DNA from: Streptacidiphilus fuscans | Lineage (GTDB): Bacteria > Actinomycetota > Actinomycetes > Streptomycetales > Streptomycetaceae | Length of the DNA stretch: 64,000 nucleotides | Assembly (NCBI RefSeq): GCF_015690355.1 | Contig: NZ_JADPRT010000026.1 | Span: 1 to 64,000 of the forward strand | Direction of reading: 5' to 3' | Part shown: positions 1 through 9,057 of the stretch, one piece after another | How the letters are laid out: each line of letters begins with the position of its first letter | Position numbering within the stretch: the stretch's first letter is position 1 | The notes under the pieces: generated by a model | The model's database searches: none | What the model was told of the DNA's origin: nothing | The model's input: the letters and a program-made list of their open reading frames with translations, nothing else | Position numbers and translations under genes: made by a program

Positions 1-82
1 CCCCCCCCCCACTGTCGCGTATGTCACACGCCGCCCCGCGCCGCCGCCCACCATCGGCGAGTGACGGTCGTCACACGGACCG

Positions 83-979
<897 letters not shown>

Positions 980-1081
980 GTCCCGATCCGCTCCCTGATC
1001 GGGTCCCCGGTCGACTCCCACCCTTGATCCTTCCGCCGCACAGACTCCTGCCGCGCCACAGCGTAGGGATCCGGACACGCA

Positions 1082-1120
1082 ACGTGCCCACCCGCCACGC
1101 CAGGTGACGGATGGGCACGT
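1082..1120. terminator. Hairpin between hrdB and the protease gene
   Basis: Nine-base outer arms (ACGTGCCCA / TGGGCACGT) continue inward through CCG/CGG and CAC/GTG with two mismatches, leaving a five-base loop. It sits 75 bases past the hrdB stop codon and about 100 bases upstream of the protease start, so it most likely ends hrdB transcription. It has no U-tract, which is common in high-GC actinobacteria. Confidence 0.7.
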
Positions 1121-1194
1121 GTGTCCGAAGGGTGATGACCTTCGAGAAATGCCTGTTCAGACGGGTCGGACCGAGTTGGCCGACCGGATCCGGA

Positions 1195-2829
1195 TCAGTC
1201 CAGGTAGTCGCGGAGAACCTGCGAGCGCGACGGGTGGCGCAGCTTCGACATGGTCTTGGACTCGATCTGGCGGATGCGCTCACGGGTGACCCCGTAGACC
1301 TTGCCGATCTCGTCCAGCGTCTTCGGCTGACCGTCGGTCAGACCGAAGCGCATGGAGACCACGCCGGCCTCGCGCTCGCTCAGGGTGTCCAGCACCGAGT
1401 GCAGCTGCTCCTGGAGCAGGGTGAAGCTGACCGCGTCGGCCGGGACGACCGCCTCGGAGTCCTCGATGAGGTCACCGAACTCGCTGTCGCCGTCCTCACC
1501 GAGCGGCGTGTGCAGCGAGATGGGCTCACGACCGTACTTCTGGACCTCGACGACCTTCTCGGGCGTCATGTCCAGCTCCTTGGCCAGCTCCTCCGGGGTG
1601 GGCTCGCGGCCCAGGTCCTGGAGCATCTGACGCTGGACGCGGGCCAGCTTGTTGATGACCTCGACCATGTGCACCGGGATACGGATGGTGCGGGCCTGGT
1701 CGGCCATGGCGCGGGTGATCGCCTGACGGATCCACCAGGTGGCGTAGGTCGAGAACTTGTAGCCCTTGGTGTAGTCGAACTTCTCGACCGCACGGATAAG
1801 ACCGAGGTTGCCCTCCTGGATCAGGTCCAGGAAGAGCATGCCGCGACCGGTGTAGCGCTTGGCCAGCGAGACGACCAGACGGAGGTTGGCCTCCAGCAGG
1901 TGGTTCTTGGCGCGGCGGCCGTCCTCGGCGATGATCTCCAGCTCGCGCTGCAGACGCGGCGCCAGCTTGTCCTCGGTCGCCAGCTTGTCCTCGGCGAAGA
2001 GGCCGGCCTCGATGCGCTTGGCCAGCTCCACCTCCTGCTCGGCGTTGAGCAGGGGGACCTTGCCGATCTGCTTGAGGTAGTCCTTGACCGGGTCGGCCGT
2101 GGCACCGGCGACCGCGACCTGCTGCGCCGGGGCGTCGTCCTCGTCCTCGTCGGAGAGCACGAAGCCCTCGGACTCGCCCTCCTCGCCGCCGGCCTCGGTG
2201 GGCCCGCCCTCGGCCGGAGCGGCCGAGTCCTCGATCAGCTCGTCCTCGCCGACGGCGGGCTCTTCGCCGTCCGCGTCCTTGCCGGCCTTGGCAGTGGCCT
2301 TCTTGGCAGCGGTCTTCTTGGCCGGGGCGGCCTTCTTTGCGGCCGCAGCAGCCTTCTTGGCCGGGGCGGCCTTCTTGGCGGCCGCCTCAGCAGCTGCCAC
2401 GAGCTCCTGGACCTGGTCCACCTCGGCCGCGGCTGCGGGCTTGGCGACCGAGGTCACCGAAGCCGAGGCCGCGGCGCGCGGGGCAGCGGTACGGGTCGTG
2501 CTCGCGGCGGCCGCAGGGCGCGGAGCGACGGACTTGGTCGCCGTCGTCTTCGTGGCAGTGCTCTTCGCCGCGACGCTCTTCCGGGGGCGCTTGGGGGCGG
2601 ACGACTCCGCCGCGCTCACCATCAGCGTCACACCCTCCTCATCGAGGACCTGGTTGAGGCTGCGCATGACGTTCTTCCACTTGGTGACCGGAATCTGGTC
2701 CACCTCGAAGGCGTGGCGCACGTCATCGCCGGCGATCTGCCCCTGTGCCTTACCCCGCTCAATGAGCGCCATGAGAGCGGCAGACTCGGTGATCTCGGGT
2801 GGGAGCGAACGGGATGTGCTTGCCGACAC
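1195..2829 (-). CDS. hrdB: RNA polymerase principal sigma factor HrdB (RpoD family)
   Basis: The essential housekeeping sigma factor, 544 residues from a GTG start. The start is fixed by GAGAGG upstream and by the typical Streptomyces HrdB N-terminus SASTSRSLPPEI. A long Lys/Ala/Pro-rich linker (KKAAPAKK-type repeats, about residues 90-200) and an acidic stretch precede region 1.2 (DPVKDYLKQIGKVPLL, about 244). Region 2 carries the -10-recognition and melting motif FSTYATWWIRQAI (about 358). The region 4 helix-turn-helix with VTRERIRQIESK lies near 510. An in-frame extension reaches upstream to 2964 but lacks family similarity. A sigma-R type promoter lies about 190 bases upstream. Confidence 0.97.
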   Translation of the reverse strand: MSASTSRSLPPEITESAALMALIERGKAQGQIAGDDVRHAFEVDQIPVTKWKNVMRSLNQVLDEEGVTLMVSAAESSAPKRPRKSVAAKSTATKTTATKSVAPRPAAAASTTRTAAPRAAASASVTSVAKPAAAAEVDQVQELVAAAEAAAKKAAPAKKAAAAAKKAAPAKKTAAKKATAKAGKDADGEEPAVGEDELIEDSAAPAEGGPTEAGGEEGESEGFVLSDEDEDDAPAQQVAVAGATADPVKDYLKQIGKVPLLNAEQEVELAKRIEAGLFAEDKLATEDKLAPRLQRELEIIAEDGRRAKNHLLEANLRLVVSLAKRYTGRGMLFLDLIQEGNLGLIRAVEKFDYTKGYKFSTYATWWIRQAITRAMADQARTIRIPVHMVEVINKLARVQRQMLQDLGREPTPEELAKELDMTPEKVVEVQKYGREPISLHTPLGEDGDSEFGDLIEDSEAVVPADAVSFTLLQEQLHSVLDTLSEREAGVVSMRFGLTDGQPKTLDEIGKVYGVTRERIRQIESKTMSKLRHPSRSQVLRDYLD

Positions 2830-3023
2830 GAACAACCTCTCGGACGTGAGTGGACAGACGGCCGGCCGCAGGGACGGCCCTCTGGAAACTGCAAAGCTTT
2901 GGGCTGGCGGTTCTGGCACCGCCTTCGTACACATCGCTCGGCACGGGAAAGCGTTACGCGCCACTTACGTGGTGCAGGTCACAATGCCCCGGGGCGAGTC
3001 CATGTAGGGGGTCTACCCCGTTC

Positions 3024-3049
3024 AACCATGCCAGATGGGCGGTGATTCC
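3024..3049 (-). promoter_or_regulatory. Sigma-R (ECF) type promoter of hrdB
   Basis: The minus strand reads GGAAT, 18 bases, GTT, an exact match to the S. coelicolor sigma-R consensus. hrdB is a known sigma-R target in that species, linking thiol-oxidative stress to housekeeping sigma supply. A start site near 3017 would leave a leader of roughly 190 bases. The rest of the 413-base gap (2830-3242) holds no gene that I can support; a GGGGT-AG-ACCCC mini-hairpin lies at about 3007-3020. Confidence 0.8.
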
Positions 3050-3242
3050 GACTGTCCCCTGAATCGGGTAGCGGACGGCCGAGGCCGCCACCCGGTGGTC
3101 GTCTCTCCGGGGGCGGCCTCGGCCGATCGGTGCGCTGCGCCGGTGCACCATGTCGGTTCGGTCGGCGCAGCCGTTGTGCGGGGCTGTCGGGTCATGCGGA
3201 GGGTCGTGTCGTGCGGGGGCGCCGGCTCCTGCCGCCGCGGGC

Positions 3243-4130
3243 TCAGTGCTCGCGGGGGCCGGGGACGAGCGGGTCGACCTCCGGGTGGACCGTCAGCAGC
3301 GCGCGCATCGCCTGCTCGGCGGCGGTCCCGTCGCCCGTGCCGAGGGCGTCGACGAGGCGCACGTGCAGTCCGACCGAGGGCTCGGACGGGCGGTCGCACG
3401 CGGTGATCGGTCCACCGGAGACGTGGAGGGCGGAGCCGACGATCCCGGCCAGGTGCTCCAGCATCCTGTTGCCGGCCAGCTCCAGCAGGACGGCGTGGAA
3501 CTCGGCGTCGGCACGGCCGTAGGTGAGCGCGTCGCCCTGGGCAGCGGCGTGGCTCATGATCTCGGTCATGTCGTGCATGCGCTGCTGGACCTCGTCCCGG
3601 CCGTGACCGGCGGCGAGGCGGGCGGCGAGGGGCTCGATGGCCCAGCGCAGCTCGAACAGCTCGCGACGCTGGTCGTCACGCTGCGGGCCGTAGGCGCGCC
3701 ACTCGATGATGTCCGGGTCGAGCAGGTTCCAGTCGGCGACCGGCCGGACCCGGGTGCCGACGTTGGGGCGTGCCGAGACGAGGCCCTTGGCCTCCAGCAC
3801 ACGCAGCGATTCACGGACGACGGTGCGGGACACCTCGAACCGCTGTCCGATCTCCTCGGGGACGAGGGGACGGTCGGCGCCGAGGTCACCGGAGACGATC
3901 ATCTGCCCGAGCTGCTGGACCAGCTGACCGTGCAGACCACGGCCACGACTGCCTGCGGCACGACGTCCGCTGCGACCGAGGTCGGGGTCGGAGTTGTCCC
4001 AGTGCAGTGCGGCAGCGCTGGTCGCAGCCGCCGCATGGGGAGAGGCGACGGGGTGGGATGCGGGGAAGCGGTCCAGCTGAGCGGACGTCATCTGGGCGGG
4101 GGGCATGGTGGGGTGCGCAACGGTACTCAC
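3243..4130 (-). CDS. whiH: WhiH-like GntR-family (FadR subfamily) sporulation regulator
   Basis: A 295-residue DNA-binding regulator. A poorly conserved N-terminus of about 65 residues precedes the GntR winged helix (EIGQRFEVSRTVVRESLRVL, about 90-115). An all-helical FCD effector domain with spaced Arg/His/Glu residues fills the C-terminal half. GTG 4130 was chosen because AAAGGAG lies just upstream. Immediate adjacency to hrdB in the same orientation matches the whiH locus of S. coelicolor, where WhiH acts late in aerial hyphae during sporulation septation. The identification rests on context plus sequence recognised from memory; a plain FadR-type metabolic regulator is the alternative. Confidence 0.8.
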   Translation of the reverse strand: MSTVAHPTMPPAQMTSAQLDRFPASHPVASPHAAAATSAAALHWDNSDPDLGRSGRRAAGSRGRGLHGQLVQQLGQMIVSGDLGADRPLVPEEIGQRFEVSRTVVRESLRVLEAKGLVSARPNVGTRVRPVADWNLLDPDIIEWRAYGPQRDDQRRELFELRWAIEPLAARLAAGHGRDEVQQRMHDMTEIMSHAAAQGDALTYGRADAEFHAVLLELAGNRMLEHLAGIVGSALHVSGGPITACDRPSEPSVGLHVRLVDALGTGDGTAAEQAMRALLTVHPEVDPLVPGPREH

Positions 4131-4222
4131 GTCTCCTTTGTCGGCTATGCGGCGCACAGGCTTGAGGACTTTCGTGAAAAGCACACGAAAGGGTGATCGC
4201 CCATCACTACACAATTGACGCC

Positions 4223-4230
4223 ATATCGGC
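4223..4230 (-). promoter_or_regulatory. Partial sigma-WhiG type -10 element upstream of whiH
   Basis: GCCGATAT matches seven of eight bases of the sigma-WhiG -10 consensus (GCCGATAA), about 90 bases before the whiH start. No TAAA is present at the usual 15-base distance upstream, so the call is tentative. whiH is sigma-WhiG dependent in S. coelicolor. Confidence 0.3.
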
Positions 4231-4413
4231 AGTTATTGCCCACTGGGACGAGCGGGGCTCTTGCGGGCCAACGGCCGCTGTGGGAACCCCGCGTGACCCT
4301 CGACCGGTCCTTTTCGCGATCCGTGCGTCATGCGCGAGCGGCAAGCACAGGCTCGCTCGGGTCGTTCGTGGAGACGACCGTCGAACCCGGGCACGCCAGG
4401 GGGGTCGCCTCGC

Positions 4414-5262
4414 TCAGAGCGCGCTGCGGCGCGGCAGGAGCAGCACGTAGGCGCCGAGCAGCAGCAGGATCGGGACGACCACGGCGACGGCCAGCTCGGC
4501 CGTCGAGAGCGCGGTGCCGCTGCGCAGCCCGGAGAACGTCCCGTAGAGCCAGTCGTGGCCACGGTCGACGGGGAAGAGCGCACGCCAGTGCAGGGCGCGC
4601 AGACCGCCCGAGGCCAGGGCACCGCGCTCGGCCAGCGCACCGGCCACGGGCTCGGTCAGGATGGGCACGGTGATCAGCAGCAGCATGCCCGCCGCCGCAC
4701 TGCGCAACAGCACCCCGCCGAGCAGCCCGATCCAGCCGCCCGCCACGGTCAGCGCCAGATATCCGACGAGCGCGGCCGGGACGTGGCCGTGCCGGGCTGC
4801 GGCCTCGATCGGCGCTGCGGCGGCATGGTCCCCGAGCCGGAGCAGCAGGCCGTCCACCGCGAGGGATGCCGCGCCGAGGAGCGCGGCGAAGACCCCAACC
4901 ACCAGCAACTTGGCCAGCAGCAGCCCGAACCGACGGCGCAGCGGACGCAGGATCCCGCCCGGCGCGGGGTAGCGGAACTCGTGCCCGGCCGACAACGCGC
5001 CCACCGCGCCCGCCCCGAGCGCCGCCAGCGGCAACGGCAGCAGCGGCACCCCGGCGGTCAGCACCCGGATCGGGTCGGCCAACCCCGGCTGGCGCAGCGT
5101 CAGCTCGGCCACGACGGCGTCGGCCGCCAGCACCGCGACGGGGATCAGCCAGCTGGAGCGCACCCCGGTGAGGCGGCGGCGCTCGTAGGTCAGTGCGTGC
5201 ACGGCTGCTGGTCTCACTCTCGGTTGGGGCCCGGTCTCGGTCTCGTTCTCGGAGCGGGTCAC
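4414..5262 (-). CDS. ABC-2 type transporter permease
   Basis: A 282-residue integral membrane protein with about six hydrophobic helices, for example SSWLIPVAVLAADAVVAEL, LLAKLLVVGVFAALLGAASL and LAVAVVVPILLLLGAYVLLL. It lies 64 bases downstream of an ABC ATPase gene in the same orientation and is presumably its membrane partner. The sequence gives no substrate. The start is uncertain: GTG 5262 (VTRSENETETG) is the first plausible codon after the ATPase gene, with no strong ribosome binding site; the GTG before VHALTYERR is an alternative. An ABC exporter pair beside whiH is, from memory, conserved in Streptomyces. Confidence 0.75.
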   Translation of the reverse strand: MTRSENETETGPQPRVRPAAVHALTYERRRLTGVRSSWLIPVAVLAADAVVAELTLRQPGLADPIRVLTAGVPLLPLPLAALGAGAVGALSAGHEFRYPAPGGILRPLRRRFGLLLAKLLVVGVFAALLGAASLAVDGLLLRLGDHAAAAPIEAAARHGHVPAALVGYLALTVAGGWIGLLGGVLLRSAAAGMLLLITVPILTEPVAGALAERGALASGGLRALHWRALFPVDRGHDWLYGTFSGLRSGTALSTAELAVAVVVPILLLLGAYVLLLPRRSAL

Positions 5263-5326
5263 ATGGATGCGCGGGGCGGGGACGGGGGGTGGGGATGGCG
5301 GCCACGGCCGGGGCGCGGCAGGACCG

Positions 5327-6508
5327 TCAGTCGTCCTCGTCGCGGAACAGCGGCGCGGCGACCTTCGTGTCGCGGCGGGACAGGACCGCCGACGCTCCGG
5401 ACATCCCGGCGAGCGGGGGCACCACCATCGGCGGCAGCACCGTCTCGCCCTTGCCGACCGACACCGTGGCGCGTACGGACGACGACTCGGGATCCGCAGC
5501 GGACGTCGAGCGGGTCGCGGTGGGGCCGGGGGGCGATCCGTGCGTGGGGGTGCCCGGCTCCGGCACCGGCGCCCTTCGGGGCGCCGCCGGGGCGTGGTCG
5601 ACGGTCTGGTCGGCCAGCTCGTGCAGCAGGATCCCGTGACGGAAGGCCAGTTCGCCGATCTCGGTCCGGGAGAGGCCCTCGACGGAGATGGCGTTCCCGC
5701 CCTCCCGCCGGACCGCAACGCCCGAATCTCGCAGCAGATCCCCGAGGCGCGCGACCTGGGGACCGCGCACCGAGACCTCGTCCCGCAGCCGGGTCCGCCG
5801 GAACTCGTCGATCGGCTGGTCCGCCAGCAGCCGTCCGTCGTCCAGGGTGACCACGCGGTCGGCCAGCACGGCCGCCTCCTGCGGGCTGCGCAGCGTCACC
5901 AGCACCGCCCCGCCGCCGGTGGCGAACGCCCGGAGGAAGGCGTGGAACCACTCGACGTTCTTGGGCGAGAGGCCCTCGGTGGGCTCGTCGAGGATCAGCG
6001 TGCAGGGGTCGCCCAGGAGCGCCTGGGCAAGCTGCAGCCGTCGCGTCATGCCGGGCGAGTAGGTACGCAGCCGGTGCTCGGCCGCCGGACCGAGGCGCGT
6101 CTGCTCCAGCAGCTGGTCGGCGCGGCGCGCGGAGACGCCCGCCGCAGCCGCCATCATCCGCAGGTGGGCGCGGGCCCGGCGCCCCGGGTGGCCGGCGGGA
6201 CGGTCGGCGTCGCTCAGCACAGCGCCCACCTCCCGCTCGGGGTGAGGCAGCCGTCGGTAGGGGCGCCCGTGGAAGAGGGCTGTCCCCTGCCCGCTCTCCA
6301 GACCCAGGGCGAGGCGCAGTGTCGTGGTGCGCCCGGACCCCTCCGGGCCGAGCAGCGCGGTCACCTGGCCGGGACGCGCGTCGAAGGACAGGTCCAGCAG
6401 CGCCGGCGGGCGGCCGCGCCGGTAGCTCTTGGTCAGCCCGATCGCCTGGAAGGACTGGTACGTGGACTGGTGGGCCTGGTTGTGGGCCTGCTGGGCCGTC
6501 TGAGCCAC
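5327..6508 (-). CDS. ABC transporter ATP-binding protein with abnormal Walker A
   Basis: A 393-residue ATPase of the drug/BcrA-type export group. The ABC domain spans about residues 20-235. Walker A reads GPEGSGRTT, with Arg60 (codon CGC, 6329-6331) where Lys is nearly invariant. The signature is SPGMTRRL rather than LSGGQ. Walker B (LILDEP) is intact, but the switch His after it is absent (VLVTLRSPQEA). A disordered Pro/Ser/Thr-rich tail of about 120 residues follows. GTG 6508 has GGAGGAG upstream. Pairs with the permease downstream. The pump may hydrolyse ATP poorly or need a second ATPase; that is inference. Confidence 0.85.
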   Translation of the reverse strand: MAQTAQQAHNQAHQSTYQSFQAIGLTKSYRRGRPPALLDLSFDARPGQVTALLGPEGSGRTTTLRLALGLESGQGTALFHGRPYRRLPHPEREVGAVLSDADRPAGHPGRRARAHLRMMAAAAGVSARRADQLLEQTRLGPAAEHRLRTYSPGMTRRLQLAQALLGDPCTLILDEPTEGLSPKNVEWFHAFLRAFATGGGAVLVTLRSPQEAAVLADRVVTLDDGRLLADQPIDEFRRTRLRDEVSVRGPQVARLGDLLRDSGVAVRREGGNAISVEGLSRTEIGELAFRHGILLHELADQTVDHAPAAPRRAPVPEPGTPTHGSPPGPTATRSTSAADPESSSVRATVSVGKGETVLPPMVVPPLAGMSGASAVLSRRDTKVAAPLFRDEDD

Positions 6509-6626
6509 GGTCGGACTCCTCCGTGCTGGTCTCCCCCGTCGCCAGCACGATAGACCGACATAGTTACTTTGCGTGGTATTGACCGATACGGCGCGTAGAA
6601 GTCACCGCCCGCCGACCGACGGCCCG

Positions 6627-7376
6627 TCAGCTGTCAGGCCGGAGCATGGGCGGGTTGAGCACGGTGGCCCCGCCCGCCCGGAACAGCTGGGCCGGGCGGC
6701 CGCCCTGACGCGTCGTGGTTCCGCCCGCGGGGAGCAGGAATCCGGGGGTGCCGGTGACCTTGCGGTGGAAGTTGCGCGGGTCCAGTTGCACGCCCCACAC
6801 CGACTCGTACACGCGCCGCAGCTCGCCGACGGTGAACTCCTCCGGGCAGAAGGCCGTGGCCAGTGCCGAGTACTCGATCTTGGAGCGGGCCCGCTCCACG
6901 CCGTCGGCCAGGATCTCGGTGTGGTCGAAGGCCAGCAGCATCCCGTCATCCCCCTTGCCCCGGCCGAGGAGCTCCTCGACCGGCGCCCACCGTGCGCTGC
7001 GCACGTCGCCGCCGGGGCGGGGCGTGGGCAGGTCGGGGGCGAGCGCCAGGTACGCCACGCTGACCACACGCAGGCGCGGGTCACGCTGCGGGTCGCCGTA
7101 GGTGGCCAGCTGCTCCAGGTGGGCACCGACCCCGGGACCGGTGCCGGGGGCGCCGTGGGTGCGCAGACCGGTCTCCTCGGCCAGCTCGCGGGCCGCCGCC
7201 TCGATCAGGCCCTCGTCCGGGCGGACGAAGCCACCGGGCAGCGCCCAGAACCCCTGGAACGGTGGCTCGCCCCGGCGGACCATCAGCGCGCACAGGGCAT
7301 GGTCGCGCACGGTCAGGACAACCAGGTCGACAGTGACCGCAAAGGGAGGGAAGGCCGACGGATCGTAGCGCGACAT
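6627..7376 (-). CDS. NUDIX hydrolase with C-terminal winged-helix (NrtR-like)
   Basis: 249 residues. The N-terminal half is a NUDIX domain whose signature is complete (G-x5-E-x7-REL-x-EE-x-GL within GFVRPDEG...AARELAEETGL), so pyrophosphatase activity is possible. The C-terminal third (EFTVGELRRVYESVWG...NFHRKV) is the winged-helix region seen in NrtR-type regulators of NAD metabolism. ATG 7376 is preferred over ATG 7385 because TAAGAT lies exactly seven bases upstream and no ribosome binding site is present, indicating a leaderless mRNA. An inverted repeat overlaps the promoter, consistent with autoregulation. It could be a plain ADP-ribose hydrolase. Confidence 0.8.
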   Translation of the reverse strand: MSRYDPSAFPPFAVTVDLVVLTVRDHALCALMVRRGEPPFQGFWALPGGFVRPDEGLIEAAARELAEETGLRTHGAPGTGPGVGAHLEQLATYGDPQRDPRLRVVSVAYLALAPDLPTPRPGGDVRSARWAPVEELLGRGKGDDGMLLAFDHTEILADGVERARSKIEYSALATAFCPEEFTVGELRRVYESVWGVQLDPRNFHRKVTGTPGFLLPAGGTTTRQGGRPAQLFRAGGATVLNPPMLRPDS

Positions 7377-7383
7377 GCGCCGC

Positions 7384-7410
7384 ATCTTAGTCGTCTCTGT
7401 GACGATAAAC
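7384..7410 (-). promoter_or_regulatory. Leaderless promoter and inverted repeat of the NUDIX gene
   Basis: The minus strand has TAAGAT (7384-7389) seven bases before ATG 7376. Overlapping it, CTTAGTCGTC and GACGATAAAC (7386-7395, 7401-7410) form an imperfect inverted repeat around a five-base centre, with seven of ten positions paired. This is a good candidate operator for the adjacent regulator-like protein. Confidence 0.55.
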
Positions 7411-7469
7411 AGCGTCGCGTCCCGAAGGGACGGCCATCCGGCCCGATGGATGCCCATGGATCCACACGG

Positions 7470-8795
7470 CTACGCGTCAGAATCCGGATCCCGGCGCTGC
7501 CGCGGCACCGAGCCGGACGCGCTGCCCGGACCGCCCGGACCGCCCGCACTGCCCGCACTGTCGGGACCGCCCGGGGCTCCGGGATCGCCGCCCGTGCGGC
7601 CGCCTCCGGCTCCGCCCGGGCCACGGCCGAGGCGGCAGCGTCGACGCCGACGCGAGCCGCGCTGCCGGGCCGCCCGCTCGGCACGCAGGGTGGCGCAGAG
7701 GGAGTCGGGCACCGCACCACAGTTGATCGCCTCGTAGAGCAGCGCGGCGAAGGTGTAGTCGGGATCGGCGGTCAGCGCCCGTCCCAGGGCCACCCGGGCC
7801 TTCACGGTGTCGCCGGTGACCCACGCCGTCCAGCCCAGCAAGGAGAGCGGGGCCGCCGCATGGTCCGCGAACGGGCCCACACAGCGGCGGGCGAGGTACC
7901 GCCAGACGTCGGCCGCGTGGTGGACGTCGGGTGGGTCGAGCCACTCGGCCGCCCGGTCGCGGGCCAGCCGGTCCTGCAGCCCCAGCACGATCCGGACCGC
8001 GTGCTCGTCGTCGAGCGTCCGCTCGCCGGACCGGAACCGGGCGACCGCCGCCGCGACCAGGTCGGCAGTGGCCGAGCGCAGCCGTTCGCAGCCCCGTTCC
8101 CGGCCGATCTCGGCGGCGACCGCGGGCATCACCCGCTCGAACGCGCGCATGAGCGGTTCGACCGTGGCGACCGGCATCGGCGCCAGCTCGCGGTGGAGAT
8201 CCCGCAGGTTCCCACGGACCTGGATGCCCGCGAAGGCCGCCGCCGCGGCCACCGCCGACGTGCTCCCGGGCGGACGGATCGGCGCGCCGTCGACCGGACA
8301 GCACCCGGGATCGTCGCAGCAGTAGGAGAACCACCGGCCTTCGGAGAGGCAGAGCGACTCGTGCACGGGGATGCCCACCGCGCCGAAGGCCTCGCCGAGC
8401 AGCAGGGCCAGCGGGCGCAGGTGCTCGGCCACCGCGCGCGGGCTGCCCCCGACCACCGGGTCCTGGCAGAGGTAGAGGATCACGGCGTCCGGCATGGTGT
8501 CCCGCTGCTCGGAGAGGGCGAGCAGGTACCGCACGACCTCCTCGGCCGCCTCGGGCCAGGCGGCGCGGGCAGGAAGATCCACCCGGACGGAACCGCCCTG
8601 CCGTCGCCGAGGCCCCTGTAGGCCGAGCGCCACGATGCTGTCGTTCGGGAAGAAACCCAGCAGGAAGGGCAACGCCTCGGCGATGTCGGCCGGCGTCTTC
8701 ATGCGGACGACGGGACGCTCGAACGGGGAGAAGGACGGTTGCGGAGCCGGCGGGGGAACCGGGGCGGACGCGGAGGGCATGTCGTGCTCGTTCAT
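7470..8795 (-). CDS. DUF4192 family protein
   Basis: A 441-residue actinobacterial protein of unknown function. The DUF4192 region begins at MKTPADIAEALPFLLGFFPN and continues to about residue 375, with a Cys-rich spot YCCDDPGCCPVDG. The C-terminal 60 residues are low-complexity Gly/Pro/Ser, with an RRRRR cluster and repeated GGP units; the DNA below shows the matching repeats. ATG 8795 is the first codon of the conserved part; the frame is open upstream to 9125, but that extension looks non-coding. Transcribed in the same direction as recQ across a 262-base gap containing DnaA-box-like 9-mers. Confidence 0.8.
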   Translation of the reverse strand: MNEHDMPSASAPVPPPAPQPSFSPFERPVVRMKTPADIAEALPFLLGFFPNDSIVALGLQGPRRRQGGSVRVDLPARAAWPEAAEEVVRYLLALSEQRDTMPDAVILYLCQDPVVGGSPRAVAEHLRPLALLLGEAFGAVGIPVHESLCLSEGRWFSYCCDDPGCCPVDGAPIRPPGSTSAVAAAAAFAGIQVRGNLRDLHRELAPMPVATVEPLMRAFERVMPAVAAEIGRERGCERLRSATADLVAAAVARFRSGERTLDDEHAVRIVLGLQDRLARDRAAEWLDPPDVHHAADVWRYLARRCVGPFADHAAAPLSLLGWTAWVTGDTVKARVALGRALTADPDYTFAALLYEAINCGAVPDSLCATLRAERAARQRGSRRRRRCRLGRGPGGAGGGRTGGDPGAPGGPDSAGSAGGPGGPGSASGSVPRQRRDPDSDA

Positions 8796-8848
8796 GGCGC
8801 CGAGCCTGCCCCTGGCCGACGACAACGCCGAACGGCCCGTCAGGCGCC

Positions 8849-8934
8849 TGTGGAGAACCGCCGGGTGTGGAAAACCTCTCATCCGATCGGGCGAAGTGAC
8901 AGGACGCACAGGCCTGAACCAACGTTTCTCCACA
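8849..8934. promoter_or_regulatory. Cluster of three DnaA-box-like 9-mers
   Basis: TGTGGAGAA (8849-8857) and TGTGGAAAA (8866-8874) on the plus strand and TTCTCCACA (8926-8934), which is the first box in inverse orientation. Each differs by one base from the DnaA boxes TTGTCCACA or TTATCCACA. Boxes one and three lie inside an 11-base inverted repeat (CCTGTGGAGAA / TTCTCCACAGG). The cluster lies between recQ and the DUF4192 gene. Confidence 0.4.
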
Positions 8935-9057
8935 GGCCGGTGACGGCTCTTTGGCTTTTGTCGGCGGGAACGACTATCAAGGACCTCACGAAGACACGAC
9001 GTCACCAAGACACGAGGCGTGCAGACCCTGGGACGTGAGGACGCGTCCGGGTCCGCC

